NCBI GenBank assembly: GCA_037355855.1
Contig: CM074764.1
Coordinates: 3,410,001-3,474,000, forward strand
Source of the DNA: Pseudo-nitzschia pungens
Taxonomy: Eukaryota; Bacillariophyta; Bacillariophyceae; Bacillariales; Bacillariaceae
DNA: 64,000 nucleotides
Direction of reading: 5' to 3'
Below, in pieces: positions 42,801-52,927 of this stretch. Under the pieces are notes generated by a model. It was not told the DNA's origin and did not search any database. It worked only from the letters and a program-made list of their open reading frames with translations. Positions within the stretch are counted from its first letter, which is position 1, and the number at the start of each line of letters is the position of its first letter. The position numbers and the translations under genes are program-made.

Positions 42801-44786
42801 AGCGTCTTCGAGTTCTTCCATGAGCATGGTATGGTTGTCATGGTATAAGGAGGTATCTTTCATGGGAATGGTTCTATCCATCCACTGGACTGCTCCTTCT
42901 TTGAATAGGAGATTGATCTTTGCTCGGTGGAGGAAGTCTCTGCCTAGTATCAGATCATATTTGCAGTTGGGTGAATGGAGGAGCCTTGCCTCTTGTCTGT
43001 CGATGGTGTAGTTGCCAAACTCTTGTAACTTGGTGTTCTTCATGATAATATACTCAGTCGTATCAAAGCTTCCATTTGCTGTGGTTGTCAGGACTTGGTG
43101 TTTGCTTCGTATTGGCATGGTGCCAAATGGTAGTGCTCTCTTGTTGATTAGAGTTCCGGAGGATCCACTATCTAGTAAGGCGAGTAGTGGTCTTGATTTC
43201 ATGGGGATGCCTTGTATGTACTGTACGGTGATTAGAAGAATAGGAGCCACGTTGCTCTTATTCGATGCCTGTTCTGCTGTATTTGCAGCAGTCGACAGCA
43301 GCTTCAAATAATTTTGCTCCAGCGCACCTCCTTTGGTGTAGTCTTTGGAGTTTCCGGGATTGCAATAGAGATTTTTTGCTGTACCGGTAGACCAATTTCT
43401 TGCCAGAGACAGGAATGGTCTATTTGTTGCTGCTGTACTATCTTTCGCGTCTGTTGTACCCTTGGATCAATTTGTTTGTGTTCGATTCGGATCCATGTTC
43501 GTATTGCTCTTTGCGGAGAATCGAACTGTTTTTGTTGTTGTTGCTGCGATTGCAGGCTTTGCTGAGCGCTCAACAGGACTCCATCCTGTAGGTTCCTTCC
43601 CCTCTTTAGGGAGATCTCCTCCATGCGTCATCCCAGACAGCAGGGCTGTGCTGGCATCCAGTTCCCGGGGAGCTGGAGGCAAGGTGATTGCTGGTTTAGG
43701 TGAAGCCGGGGGCTTCTTGTGAGGCTTGGAGCCTCTGGAGATTCAGGGGAGCCAGATGAGGTCCCCATCGATGCTCCGTTCTGTTCTTCCACCATGATTG
43801 GCATGGTATTCTTCAATTGCGGCTTCGCGAGCTGCATTGATGTGGGCTTGGAAGGTATCGTTGCTTCCTGGAATCATAAGAGCGTGTGTATGAGTGTGGA
43901 AGGACTCAGTTTGTTGGTTGTTTCCGGAGCCCTTGTTGTGATTCTTAGAGAACCGGTTCTTGGGGCACTCAGACCAGTCATGATTGTGACCGGGGATCCG
44001 GCAGGGATTGGACTTCTTCTTGTTCGGATTCCCTTTGTGGTTGGAATTATTACGCTTCCGGGAGTTGTTGTTGTTGTTCGAGCGCTTCTGCTGCTTGTTG
44101 TTGTTCTTGTTGCCTCTCTTGTTTGCTTGGCGCTCGTGACAGCTCATGTGGTCCACGATGTGTTGGACTGTGGTCCCTTCTTGGATTCCACTGTGGATAA
44201 TACCATAGCTCTCGATCCATGCTGAGGGAAAGGAATGGAGGAGGATGGTGAGTTTTTCCACTCTAGATAGAGGCGCGCTGCTTCCATCCAACTTCTGGGT
44301 GTATTTCATGAGGATGAGGATCCGGTCTGCATGCTCCTTGCATGTGACGGAGGGGGTCTTCCGGCATTCGGCGCTCCGAAGATAGGTATGCATGATGTCC
44401 CAAGCGTCTCTGGCGTTTCAATAGAGCTTGGTGAAGTCTAGAAAGGCTTGGTCATATCCACCAATCTCTTCTTGCTCGTATTGGTATTCTTCTGGATCCA
44501 GTGGGTCCTTTATCATGTCGTTCCACTTGCTTTGCGCGTCCGTGACGAGGCAGCGACTGAAGTGTGTGAGGTATACATTGATTGGTAGTCTCAGGAGCTT
44601 TGCTGCATTTCTGAAAGACTTCTCCACAAAGAGCAGCTCTTCTAGTCCTCCGGTCTCAGTGAACAGGGGGACTTTCATGCTGTCGGTTCGGTCCTCATCG
44701 ACATTGTACAGGGTGAAGAGTTTCGGCTTGGTTCGATCGAAGGAGCTCTTGTAGGCAATAGGGGGATCTCTGTAGATTCCGGCCAT
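39813..44786 (-). pseudogene. G2 Gag-Pol, single frame with five in-frame stops
   Basis: The frame from ATG 44786 (MAGIYRDPPIAYKSSFDRTK) to 39813 is 1658 codons. Stops are TGA at 44418, 43743, 43467 and 42528, and TAG at 42027. No indel is needed anywhere. Domains: Gag N-terminus; a knuckle-like CRIPGHNHDWSEC (~44000); protease ALLDSGSSGTLINK (~43165-43205); RT with SDFRELNELLERRPYP, KIDLSMQYY and VYIDDIGVW (~42095-42125). RNase H follows with LYTDASDLQLGAAI and ILADAFSRLP-like (VLADAFSRLP). The integrase has LLLGHCGSTRL ... CPDSCIKYKN, then HVDLIGPW, CVHDNGGEFLG, NAICERVHH and a GPFPITQVNPNGTV module. A Ser/Asp-rich tail ends the protein. Confidence 0.9.
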
Positions 44787-44931
44787 GGTTGAAGGAGTTA
44801 GTTGGGTAAGGAGGTTGCTCTTGTCAGGGATACAGGTTGCCTCTCTTGTTGAGGCTGTTGATTTGGTTTTCGTGAGAGTTCAGTACTAAATTCTACTACT
44901 GTTCCTACGTGAAAGCGGACAGTAATTACTG
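44787..44931 (-). other. G2 5' leader
   Basis: In element orientation it starts with the palindrome CAGTAATTACTG directly after the LTR (plus strand 44920-44931). G1 has a similar palindrome, CTGTAATTACAG, in the same place. There is no TGG-type tRNA-end match. Confidence 0.6.
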
Positions 44932-45242
44932 TGTAACACTCTAAGGTAGAAATTTCGGAGTAGTATGAATAATTGTGTGTTATTTCACTTTACGAGATGG
45001 GATTGAAATTAGAGAGAAGAAATAATGAGCGATGAGGTCATCGCGACCTTCTCATATAATATCCATCCCTGTATATAACATATATTCCGTATGTAACCTT
45101 AATCGTATAATCGCTCTCTTCTGCATGCCTGTTCGCACATACCAGATATCCATACATGGATACCTTATATATATTTGAATCCCATGTGGGGTTCGGTTAA
45201 TTATTAATTCGTAACACTACTAGCCTACGCTAGCATGTTACA
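44932..45242 (-). repeat. 5' LTR of G2 (311 bp)
   Basis: Identical to 39472-39782 except for one G/A difference at about 45191. Confidence 0.93.
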
Positions 45243-45598
45243 CCCCCCCCTGTATCATCGGCGCGTTGTTGCTGCTGCCGATGCATTTCTGCTGCTTGCT
45301 GTGATGGTGTGTGTTGAACCGAAGGAAGGGTGACTTCTTCTTTCACAGAAGAAATAAAATCCATAAGTTTGTTCACATGATAATAAGTTCGGCAATCAAT
45401 GTTGGACTTCAAGTGAAATGAAAGTCCTCTACAGACATATCGGTAGGTGTGAAAGTGGCTCGATTCTTGTTTGTATCCCTTGAAGGATTGCTGTGATTTT
45501 CTTTTTCTTGCAGAGGCAATGCAGTTGCGACAAAAAAATGTCTTGGGTATTCTAGGCTCATTGGCAAAGTGCCTTGGGTTGGAGGAAGCGTCCGGCAT
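45230..45598 (-). CDS. Unclassified ORF, 122 aa, C-terminus in minisatellite
   Basis: I do not recognise this protein. It starts MPDASSNPRHFANEPRIP in a good context (ACCATGCC). It has FFCRNCIASARKRK (a CxxC) and later YRYVCRGLSFHLKSNIDC followed by RTYYHVNKL, so four Cys and several His could bind metal. The last ~25 residues (QQAAEMHRQQQQRADDTGGG) are encoded by the C-rich minisatellite, and the stop lies in the G2 LTR. The natural end has therefore been replaced by the G2 insertion. It may be a host gene fragment or a piece of an unrecognised TE. Nothing upstream supports transcription. Confidence 0.35.
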   Translation of the reverse strand: MPDASSNPRHFANEPRIPKTFFCRNCIASARKRKSQQSFKGYKQESSHFHTYRYVCRGLSFHLKSNIDCRTYYHVNKLMDFISSVKEEVTLPSVQHTPSQQAAEMHRQQQQRADDTGGGVTC

Positions 45599-46006
45599 GG
45601 TGAAAATAAAATAAATTGAAATAATTGTTTGTTGTGATGCGAAGGGAGGATTCTTAGCTGGGGTACCGGTATGTTAGGTGACACCACTGAAAAAAAAAGT
45701 TTTACAACGGTGCGCGATGTAACTGTTGTGTGATTGAAGATGATCTGATTAAAAATTATTTGTTATATTGAGTCAAATGTGTCAAATGTGTAGAATGGAA
45801 TGAAAAGGTGACGAGGGACTGAATATCAGGGTCTAGATCAGAACATTTTCCAGAAACCGATGCGGGGATGGAGAAAAAAAAGAAATAAGGTTGAGAATAG
45901 TGGAAAAAAGGTTGTGAAATAAAAAATTGTGGTCGCGTTTTTCTGAGAAAAGTCGCGATTGGGTTGCGATCCGGTCGCGATGGGTCGCGAACCAGTTTTC
46001 GGACGT
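45599..46006. repeat. GGTCGCGATT-rich repeat, second copy of the CAGTTTTCGGACG end
   Basis: AT-rich with runs of A. The last ~100 bp contain several GTCGCGATTGGG/GGTCGCGA blocks and end CGCGAACCAGTTTTCGGACG. This matches the end of 38131-38705. A G1-like integrase fragment follows directly. Confidence 0.5.
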
Positions 46007-46453
46007 TGGTGAACTTGGAAAGAATCTCATGGAGAATGATAAGGCTTGATACGTCTGAGATTGATCCGTTCAATGATGTGCTCATTGCGAAGGAAAGATA
46101 CAGTACCATTGGTGTGGACTTGAGTGATGGTAAATGGGCCAATTGCTCTGGAACCAAGCGCATCAGTCTTGTAGTTGAAAATCATGATCTGATCACCAAT
46201 GTTGTAGTCATGGTGTTTACGACACTTGTTTTCTCTGAGCGCATTCTGATCAATAACAGATTGGCGTTTGGATCTGAGGAGCTTGATATCAGTGATGATA
46301 GGAATTGGAAGGAACATATCACGATGGAAGGCAATAGCACCAGGTGAAACACCAAATGTTTTATGCACAGTGCATCTGACAGCAAATTGAGCAGAGGCAA
46401 AAACATTATCAATGAGATCAATGGCTTGTTGTAAATCCTGAGGAGGATTAGTA
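46007..46453 (-). pseudogene. G1-family integrase C-terminal fragment
   Basis: The translation from PPQDLQQAIDLIDNVFASAQ to RIKPYHSP is nearly the same as the end of G1 integrase (16868-17288), with only a few residue changes. It includes the GPFTITQVHTNGTV module. No LTR or upstream pol is attached. At its 5' side the frame runs into a 12-bp tandem repeat. Confidence 0.9.
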
Positions 46454-46570
46454 ACATACACGATAACATACACGATAACATACACGATAACATACACGAT
46501 AACATACACGATAACATACACGATAACATACACGATAACATACACGATAACATGCACGATAACAAAAAAT
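46454..46570. repeat. 12-bp tandem repeat (ATAACATACACG)
   Basis: About nine near-perfect copies. The unit is a multiple of three and so stays in frame with the integrase fragment on the minus strand, giving a repeated VIVY. Confidence 0.92.
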
Positions 46571-46739
46571 ACACCTTAAGTAACAATTTCACTTTAGAAC
46601 ATTTAAGACGGTGATTCAATTTACCATATACCTATGGAAAGAGGAGAGTGAGAGCTTTCTAACAAGCCATTACTTGTTGCTATTGGATCTATACTTTAGA
46701 AGTTATGATTACTCCAAAAAAAATGCGCATATCTGCAGT

Positions 46740-47720
46740 TTTAGAACCCCACCGCAGCTAAACGATACTTTGCCGGGCTTTCATTTTGGGTGTTATTTGC
46801 AGCAGTCTACTGGAGGTTCGGATTTTTGTAACTCCAGAGCACCTCTGTGGGTTTTGAATGTGGATTTTGTGGGATTGCTCTGTTATTTTTGGAGCTCCCT
46901 GTGGACTATTTGTTTGTCCGGAACAAGGTTGGCCTTGTTATTGCTGCTGTACCCTTTATTTGGTCTGCGTCTGTACCCTTTTATCGATATCGATATACAA
47001 TTCTGATTTGATTCGATTGGTTGATTCATGGCGTTTAGCGTCTGTCCCCTTGCAAGTTGATCTGCGTCCAGATCGCTTTGCTTTTGTTTTTGTATTTGCC
47101 ATTTTTGAATCTTTTATTTTATTTGGTTGATTGTCGTTGCCGTCACGTTGGAGCGGACTGGAGCACTTTGGATTTTAGTTTGAACGTTTTGTTTGCAACA
47201 GGGCTCATCTCTGTAGGTTTCTTCCCCTCTTTTCTTGGGAGTTCTCCTCCATGCGTCTTCCCAGTCAGCAGGGCTGAGCTAGCATTCAGTTCCAGGGGAG
47301 CTGAAGGCACGGTGCTGGATACTGTGATCCTTTTGTTCATTGTTGTTTGTTATGGTGGCTATGGTTGCCATTGGAGATTGCCATCAAAGTCTCTCTCGAC
47401 GCGTCCTCCATCATGTTGCAAGCAGTATGATTCGATTGCTTGCTTTACGTGTGCTTGGAGCGATTCCGTTGAAGCCGTGCTTCCAGTTCCATTGCTAGGA
47501 GTCGTAGCAGTGCTGTTGTTGCTGCTTTTGCTCTTTTTTTGGAATATTTAGTATTCTTTGGGCATTCGGACCAATCGTGGTCATGACCTGGGATCCTGCA
47601 GGGATTGTTCTTGCTTATATTTTCTTTTGCCATTGGATGGCTCTTGCTCTTGCGCTTCGTCAGCGTCGCTGTCACTATCTCAGCTGTCGCTGTCGATGCT
47701 GTCAGCGTCCAAATCATCGC
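46740..47720 (-). pseudogene. G2-related gypsy fragment (Gag to protease start), decayed
   Basis: The ORF 47445-47717 has NPCRIPGHDHDWSECPKN, almost the same as the G2 Gag knuckle. The ORF 47143-47340 has APLELNASSALLTGKTHGGE then LPRKEGKKPT, matching G2 (APRELDASTALLSGMTHGGD). Nucleotide similarity to the G2 Gag-protease junction (GGTGCTCTGGAG, AGACTGCTGCAAATA) continues to about 46800. Frames are broken and no LTR is attached. Confidence 0.8.
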
Positions 47721-47875
47721 TGTTGTTATTGCTGTCGATGCTTTCAGCGTCCTTACTCTCCCTAGAATGTACCGTACTCTACTAGGTAAGGTTTAATCTT
47801 ACTAGAAAGTTACTTCGTACTTCGTATTCAACAAAAAAAATATACCGTAGGGAAAACCTTACCGGTACTACAAAA

Positions 47876-48100
47876 TTCTTATCAGCTGTCCCCCGGTTCT
47901 ACATCCCCAAATACTAATTCCTACGGAAACCGGGGGACAGCTGATAGGAATTCCGTAGTATCCTTACTTAAAAAAAAAGGGGGGCCGTGATGGCGGTATA
48001 CAACTCCACTACTACAAAGTTCTTATCAGCTGTTCCCCGGTTCTACGTCCTCGACTACTAATTTCTACTGAAACCCGGGGACAGCTGATAGGAATTCTGT
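47876..48100. repeat. Two tandem hairpins with CAGCTGTCCCCCGGTT stems
   Basis: Hairpin 1 (47876-47956): CTTATCAGCTGTCCCCCGGTT pairs with AACCGGGGGACAGCTGATAGG around a ~32-nt loop. Hairpin 2 (about 48000-48095): TCAGCTGTTCCCCGGTT pairs with AACCCGGGGACAGCTGA. The two units are diverged copies, ~125 bp apart, and both are followed by GGAATTCYGTAGTA. Confidence 0.8.
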
Positions 48101-48175
48101 AGTAACCTTACGGTACCTTAATTACCCCCCCCCCCCGAGGTCCAATTACGAAGTAAGTTACGAGTAAGTTACTGT

Positions 48176-48436
48176 AATTAGTGGAGTTGTGAGTATTTAC
48201 ACCTCCATCACAATGGAGCTCTTACTTCGTTAGAAGAGAGAGTGTGAGAGACCAGGGAAAGTTAAAAACTGAAATTTCACTGTTTTTAACAGTAGACTTG
48301 GCAAGAATCGCTGTACTAAATCTTACCCGACATTTTTTGTGTTTTTGGCAATGATATTTGTTGATTTTAAGTTAGGTTTAGACAAATGTTTGTGATAGTT
48401 GTATGAAAGGCAATTGTGATTGACGCGAATTGAATG
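48176..48436. repeat. Inverted repeat copy b (partner at 9297-9585)
   Basis: Reverse complement of 9297-9585 with scattered changes. The match runs from AACTCCACTAATT (inverted) through TTCTAACGAAGTAAGAGCTC to GTCAATCACAATTG. No coding content. Confidence 0.75.
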
Positions 48437-48950
48437 AATTAAAAAATAGAAGTAACGTTGATTTTTAACTGTCGAAGGTAGGCAATTGAATTTTCGAGTA
48501 TGTTTGGCGTAAATATTTATCAGAACTGATTAGTAATTAACCTTATGTTCCGTCGCACAAAATAATTGTCCAAAATTGGAGGAAAAATTATCTACGAATA
48601 AGATTTTACCACCCTTTCCTAGTACGTAATAGTAGTAGCAACTGGTGGTTACACTAGTAGTAGGAAAAAATGAAAAACAATGATGGATAAGGTTAACTTA
48701 CGGTACTGTAATTTTTTCGTGCACGAATGTACGGTACGATCTAGTGAGAGTAACCTTACGGTAAGGTTTTACAGTAAGGTTTATGTTCCGGAAAAATTAT
48801 CTACGAATAAGATTTTACCACCCTTTCCTAGTACGTAATAGTAGTAGCAACTTGTGGTTCTACTAGTAGTAGGAAAAAATGAAATACAATGATAGGTATA
48901 ATTTTTGGTAAGGGTACCATAATACCACCCTCTCATACTACTACTACTAC
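48437..48950. repeat. Intergenic stretch with a ~105-bp direct duplication
   Basis: GAAAAATTATCTACGAATAA and the following ~100 bp occur twice, starting near 48580 and 48790. The second copy has small changes. Short GTAAGGTT/TTACGGTA repeats lie between. No gene is seen. Confidence 0.6.
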
Positions 48951-51130
48951 TACTACTAATACTAGTTACTGGTGGTTGTAGTGGATGATCTATCCTCAGT
49001 TGATTCTAGGCTAGTCCCCAGATGAATCTAAGTAGTAGTAGTAGTAGTAGTGATTGGTGGTTCTATTAGTAGTAGTAGGAAAAAATTATCTATCCTCAGT
49101 TGATTCTAGGCTATTCCCCAGATGAGTCTACTACTACTAATACCACCTTCTACTAGTAGTTGTAGTAGTAGTAACTGGTAGTTCCTGTAGTACTACTTGA
49201 TGATCTATCATCAGTTGATTCTCCATCAGTCTTCAGATGAATCTACTAATACCACCCTCTCATACTACTTCTACTACTACTACAATTTACTGGTGGTTGT
49301 AGTAGATGATCTATCCTCAGTTGATTCTAGGCTAGTCCCCAGACGAATCTAAGTAGTAGTAGTAGTAGTAGTGATTGGTGGTTCTATTAGTAGTAGTAGG
49401 AAATTATCTATCCTCAGTTGATTCTAGGCTATTCCCCAGATGAATCAACTACTACTAGTAATACCACATCCTTTGATCCAAGCGGGAGGTTTGTTCCTTT
49501 CAGCCCCTACGATCCTTTGATCCAAGCGGGAGGTTCATTCCTTCCAACCCCTATGATCCTATGATCCAAGCCTGTGATTTGTTCCTTTCAACCCCTATGA
49601 TCCTACAATCCAAGCATAGGATCCTTTGATCCAAGTGGGAGGTTCGTGATTTGTTCCTTTCAACCCCTAGGATCCTACAATCAAAGGGAGTTGGGGTATG
49701 TAGATCTGGTACAAATCCTACTAGAAGGGCCTAGGTAAACCGGTACGGACCGTATGAGCATCGAATTGAGTTTTGGTACCATACGTAATACGTTCAGTAT
49801 GTATGAATCAGTCTGTAATTTTTATGTTCAAAATCGTACAATTTTTTATTAGTGGATTACGAGGATTGATTCGGTAAAATAAATCCCTAAAAAACAAGGG
49901 AATAGTAAGTTACCGTAGTAGTAGTGACTGGTGGTTGAAGTATTAGATCTATCCTCAGTTGATTCTACGCTAGTCCTCGGATGAATATACTAATAGTGCC
50001 CTCTAATAGTATTACCACTACTAGTAGTGACTGGTGGTTGAAGTAGTAAATCTATCCTCAGTTGATTCTAGGCTAGTCTTTAGACAAATCAACTACTAAA
50101 AGCACCCTCTACTATTAGTAGTAGTAGTGACTGGTGGTTGAAGTAGTAGATCTATCCTCAGTTGATTCTAGTAGTAGTGACTGGTGGTTGAAGTAGTAGA
50201 TCTATCTTCAGTTGATTCTACGCTAGTCTTCAGACAAATCAACTACTAATAGCACCCTGTACTATTAGTAGTAGTGACTGCCCTCTACTATTAGTAATAG
50301 TCACTGGTGATTGTACTAGTACTAGTTAATCTATCCTCAGTTGTTCCATTTATATCTTAGCACCCTGTAGTATCTCTAATAATATAGGGGGGTGCTAAGG
50401 CTTGGGGTACTATGTAGATCTGGTACAAATCCTACTTGAGGGGCCTAGCATCCGAAATCACTTTTGATTTCAAATCTTATACATAAGCCTGTATCAATAA
50501 TTAACCGTACAATGCACTTCTAAATGCACCTTATAATGCACCGATCTATCCTCAGTTGATTCTAGACTAGTCTTCAGACAAATCAACTACTAATAGTACC
50601 CTCTACTAGTACTAATAGTAGTGACTGGTGGTTTTAGTAGTAGATCTATCCTCAATTGATTCTAGGCTAGTCCTCAGATGAATCTACTACTAATAGCACC
50701 CTATACTAGTACTAGTAGGAGTAGTAGTAACTGGTGGTTGAAGTAGTAGATCTATCCTCAGTTAATTCTAGGCTACTCTATAGACAAATCAACTTCTAAT
50801 AGCACCCTCTACTATTAGTAGTAGTGACTGGTAATTTTAGTAGTTGATCTATCCACAGTTGATTCTAGGCTAGTCTTCAGATGAATCTACTAATAGCGCC
50901 CTCTACTAGTAATAGTAGTAGTAGTGACTGGTGGTTGAAGTAGTAAATCTATCCTCAGTTGATTCTAGGCTAGTCTCCAGACAAATCAACTACTAATTGC
51001 ACCCTCTACTATTAGTAGTAGTGACTGCCCTCTACTATTAGTTGTAGTGACTGGTGGTTGTAGTAGTTAATCTATCCTCAGTTGATACTGGGCTAGTCCT
51101 CAGATGAATCTACTAATAGCACCCTATTCT
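48951..51130. repeat. Satellite-like array, ~100-bp unit (CTATCCTCAGTTGATTCTAG)
   Basis: At least 15 diverged copies of a unit with CTATCCTCAGTTGATTCTAGG, then CTAGTCYYCAGAYRAATC, then TACTACTAATAGCACCCTCT and AGTAGTGACTGGTGGTTGAAG. Spacing is mostly 90-130 bp. It is interrupted at 49465-49900 by a different array and by single pieces of the 143-bp satellite (near 49690 and 50400). No ORF of interest. Confidence 0.8.
49465..49690. repeat. Small array, ~50-bp unit (GATCCTTTGATCCAAGCGGGAGG)
   Basis: Four to five units of GATCCTWTGATCCAAGYGGGAGG then TTYRTTCCTTTCAACCCCTA. It sits within the ~100-bp satellite region. Confidence 0.75.
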
Positions 51131-51139
51131 AGTAGTACT

Positions 51140-52384
51140 AATTGTAGCTAAGACTTCGGGTATGTAAATCTGGTACCAATCCTACTGGAAGGGCCTAGCA
51201 TCCTGTATAGTATCCTCTTTGGTATCGCCTTTTCACATCTACAGTTCCATCCTTATCTTAGCACCCTGTATCTCTAATAATATACAGGGGTGCTAAGACT
51301 TTGGGTATGTAAATCTGGTACTAATCCTACTGGAAGGGCCTAGCATCCTGTATAGCATCCTGTTTAGTATCGCCTTTTCACATCTACAGTTCCATCCTTA
51401 TCTTAGCACCCTGTATCTCTAATAATATACGGGGGTGCTAAGACTTTGGGTATGTGGATCTGGTACTAATCCTACTGGAAGGGCCTAGCATCCTGTATAG
51501 CATCCTGTTTAGTATCACCTTTTCAGATCTTCAGTTCCATCCTTATCTTAGCACCCTGTATCTCTAATAATATACGGGGGTGCTAAGACTTTGGGTATGT
51601 GGATCTGGTACTAATCCTACTTGGGGGGCCTAGCATCCTGTCTAGCATCCTATTTAGTGTCGCCTTTTCAGATCTTCAGTTCCGTCTGTATCTTAGCATC
51701 CTGTATATCTTCTAATATAGGACTGCTAGAAGTTGGGGTATTTAGATCTGGTACTAATCCTACTTGGGGGGCCTAGCATCCTGTCTAGCATCCTGTTTAG
51801 TATCACCTTTTCAGATCTTCAGTTCCGTCTGTATCTTAGCATCCAATATATCTTACAATTTAGGTCTGCTAAGTCTTGGGGTATGTGGATCTGGTACAAA
51901 TCCTACTGGAAGGGCCTAGCATCCTGTCTAGCATCCTGTTAAGTATCACCTTTTCAGATCTTCAGTTCCGTCTGTATCTTAGCATCCTTTATATATTCTA
52001 ATATAGGACTGCTAGAAGTTGGGGTATGTATATCTGGTACAAATCATACTTGAAAGGCCTAGCATCCTGTCTAGCATCCTGTTTAGTATCACCTTTTCAG
52101 ATCTTCAGTTCCGTCTGTATCTTAGCATCCAATATATCTTATTATTTAGGGCTGTTAAGAGTTAGGGTATGTAGATCTGGTACAAATCCTACTGGAAGGG
52201 CCTAGCATCCTGTATAGCATCCTGTTTAGTATCACCTTTTCAGTTCTTCAGTTCCGTCTGTATCTTAGCATCCAATATATCTTATAATTTAGGTCTGCTA
52301 AGTCTTGGGTATGTAGATCTGGTACAAATCCTACTGGAAGGGCCTAGCATCCTGTCTAGCATCCTGTTTAGTGTCACCTTTTCA
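51140..52384. repeat. Satellite-like array, 143-145-bp unit
   Basis: Nine copies of GGGCCTAGCATCCTG at 51191, 51336, 51481, 51626, 51769, 51912, 52055, 52198 and 52340, so the period is 142-145 bp. Each unit has ATCTGGTACWAATCCTACT, then TATCACCTTTTCAGATCTTC, then TCTTAGCATCC. The E4 3' LTR begins inside the last unit, after CACCTTTTCA. Confidence 0.92.
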
Positions 52385-52870
52385 TGTTAAAATGTAGCTG
52401 AAACTGGTTTAAGCTGATAGATCCTAGGGCAAGCTTGGAGATATACAGCAAGGGCAAGGGCGCGCAAACCGGTTGAGGTGCCGGTCTGTTCTATCGATAG
52501 TCTCGGATTCACCACTACGGCTGATCGAACGAGATCAACCAGGTCTATTCTAACTACCTGTGGGCTCAGTCAGTTAGACCTTAGGCTTGTAGTTCTACAG
52601 GGAGCTGCTCAGCAAGGAGCAGGATGTAAGTATCAAGGTATTCAAATCAGAGTTAAACTAAAGATGTGAGGACAACAACCTTGTCGGGAATTCGACGTTG
52701 CTGTCTTGTTAATTCTACTGAGTGGTTGCTGCTGCTGCTTGTTTTCTTGTACTGAGAACCCAGTAGAAAATTATTTATTTTCTTTTCGCGCAGTGTGTGA
52801 GCGTTCATATGTAATGTATGTAGGGTTAAGGGTTTGTCAAACGAAAACCGATTTTGGTTACAATTTAACA
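52385..52870 (-). repeat. 3' LTR of E4 (486 bp)
   Basis: Plus-strand ends are TGTTAAAATGTAG ... CAATTTAACA, with 7-bp inverted termini TGTTAAA/TTTAACA. In element orientation the purine tract GATGGGGAG precedes it. Confidence 0.92.
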
Positions 52871-52927
52871 CTCCCCATCTGTTCTTTGATTTTGCCATGT
52901 TCAATCTACCAACAGGGGATGATGTCA

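Larger units (their letters stand above)
39472..45242 (-). mobile_element. Ty3/gypsy LTR retrotransposon G2
   Basis: The LTRs 39472-39782 and 44932-45242 are 311 bp each and differ at one base. Flanks CCCCC on both sides fit a 5-bp duplication within the C-run of the minisatellite. Gag, protease, RT, RNase H and integrase lie in one continuous frame, broken only by five stop codons. Despite young LTRs the copy cannot make full-length Gag-Pol without readthrough. Confidence 0.93.

Noticed and set aside
46450..46570. CRISPR-like or membrane-protein reading of the 12-bp repeat
   Set aside because: The units are contiguous with no spacers, so it is not CRISPR. The VIVY run is a frame effect of the tandem repeat.
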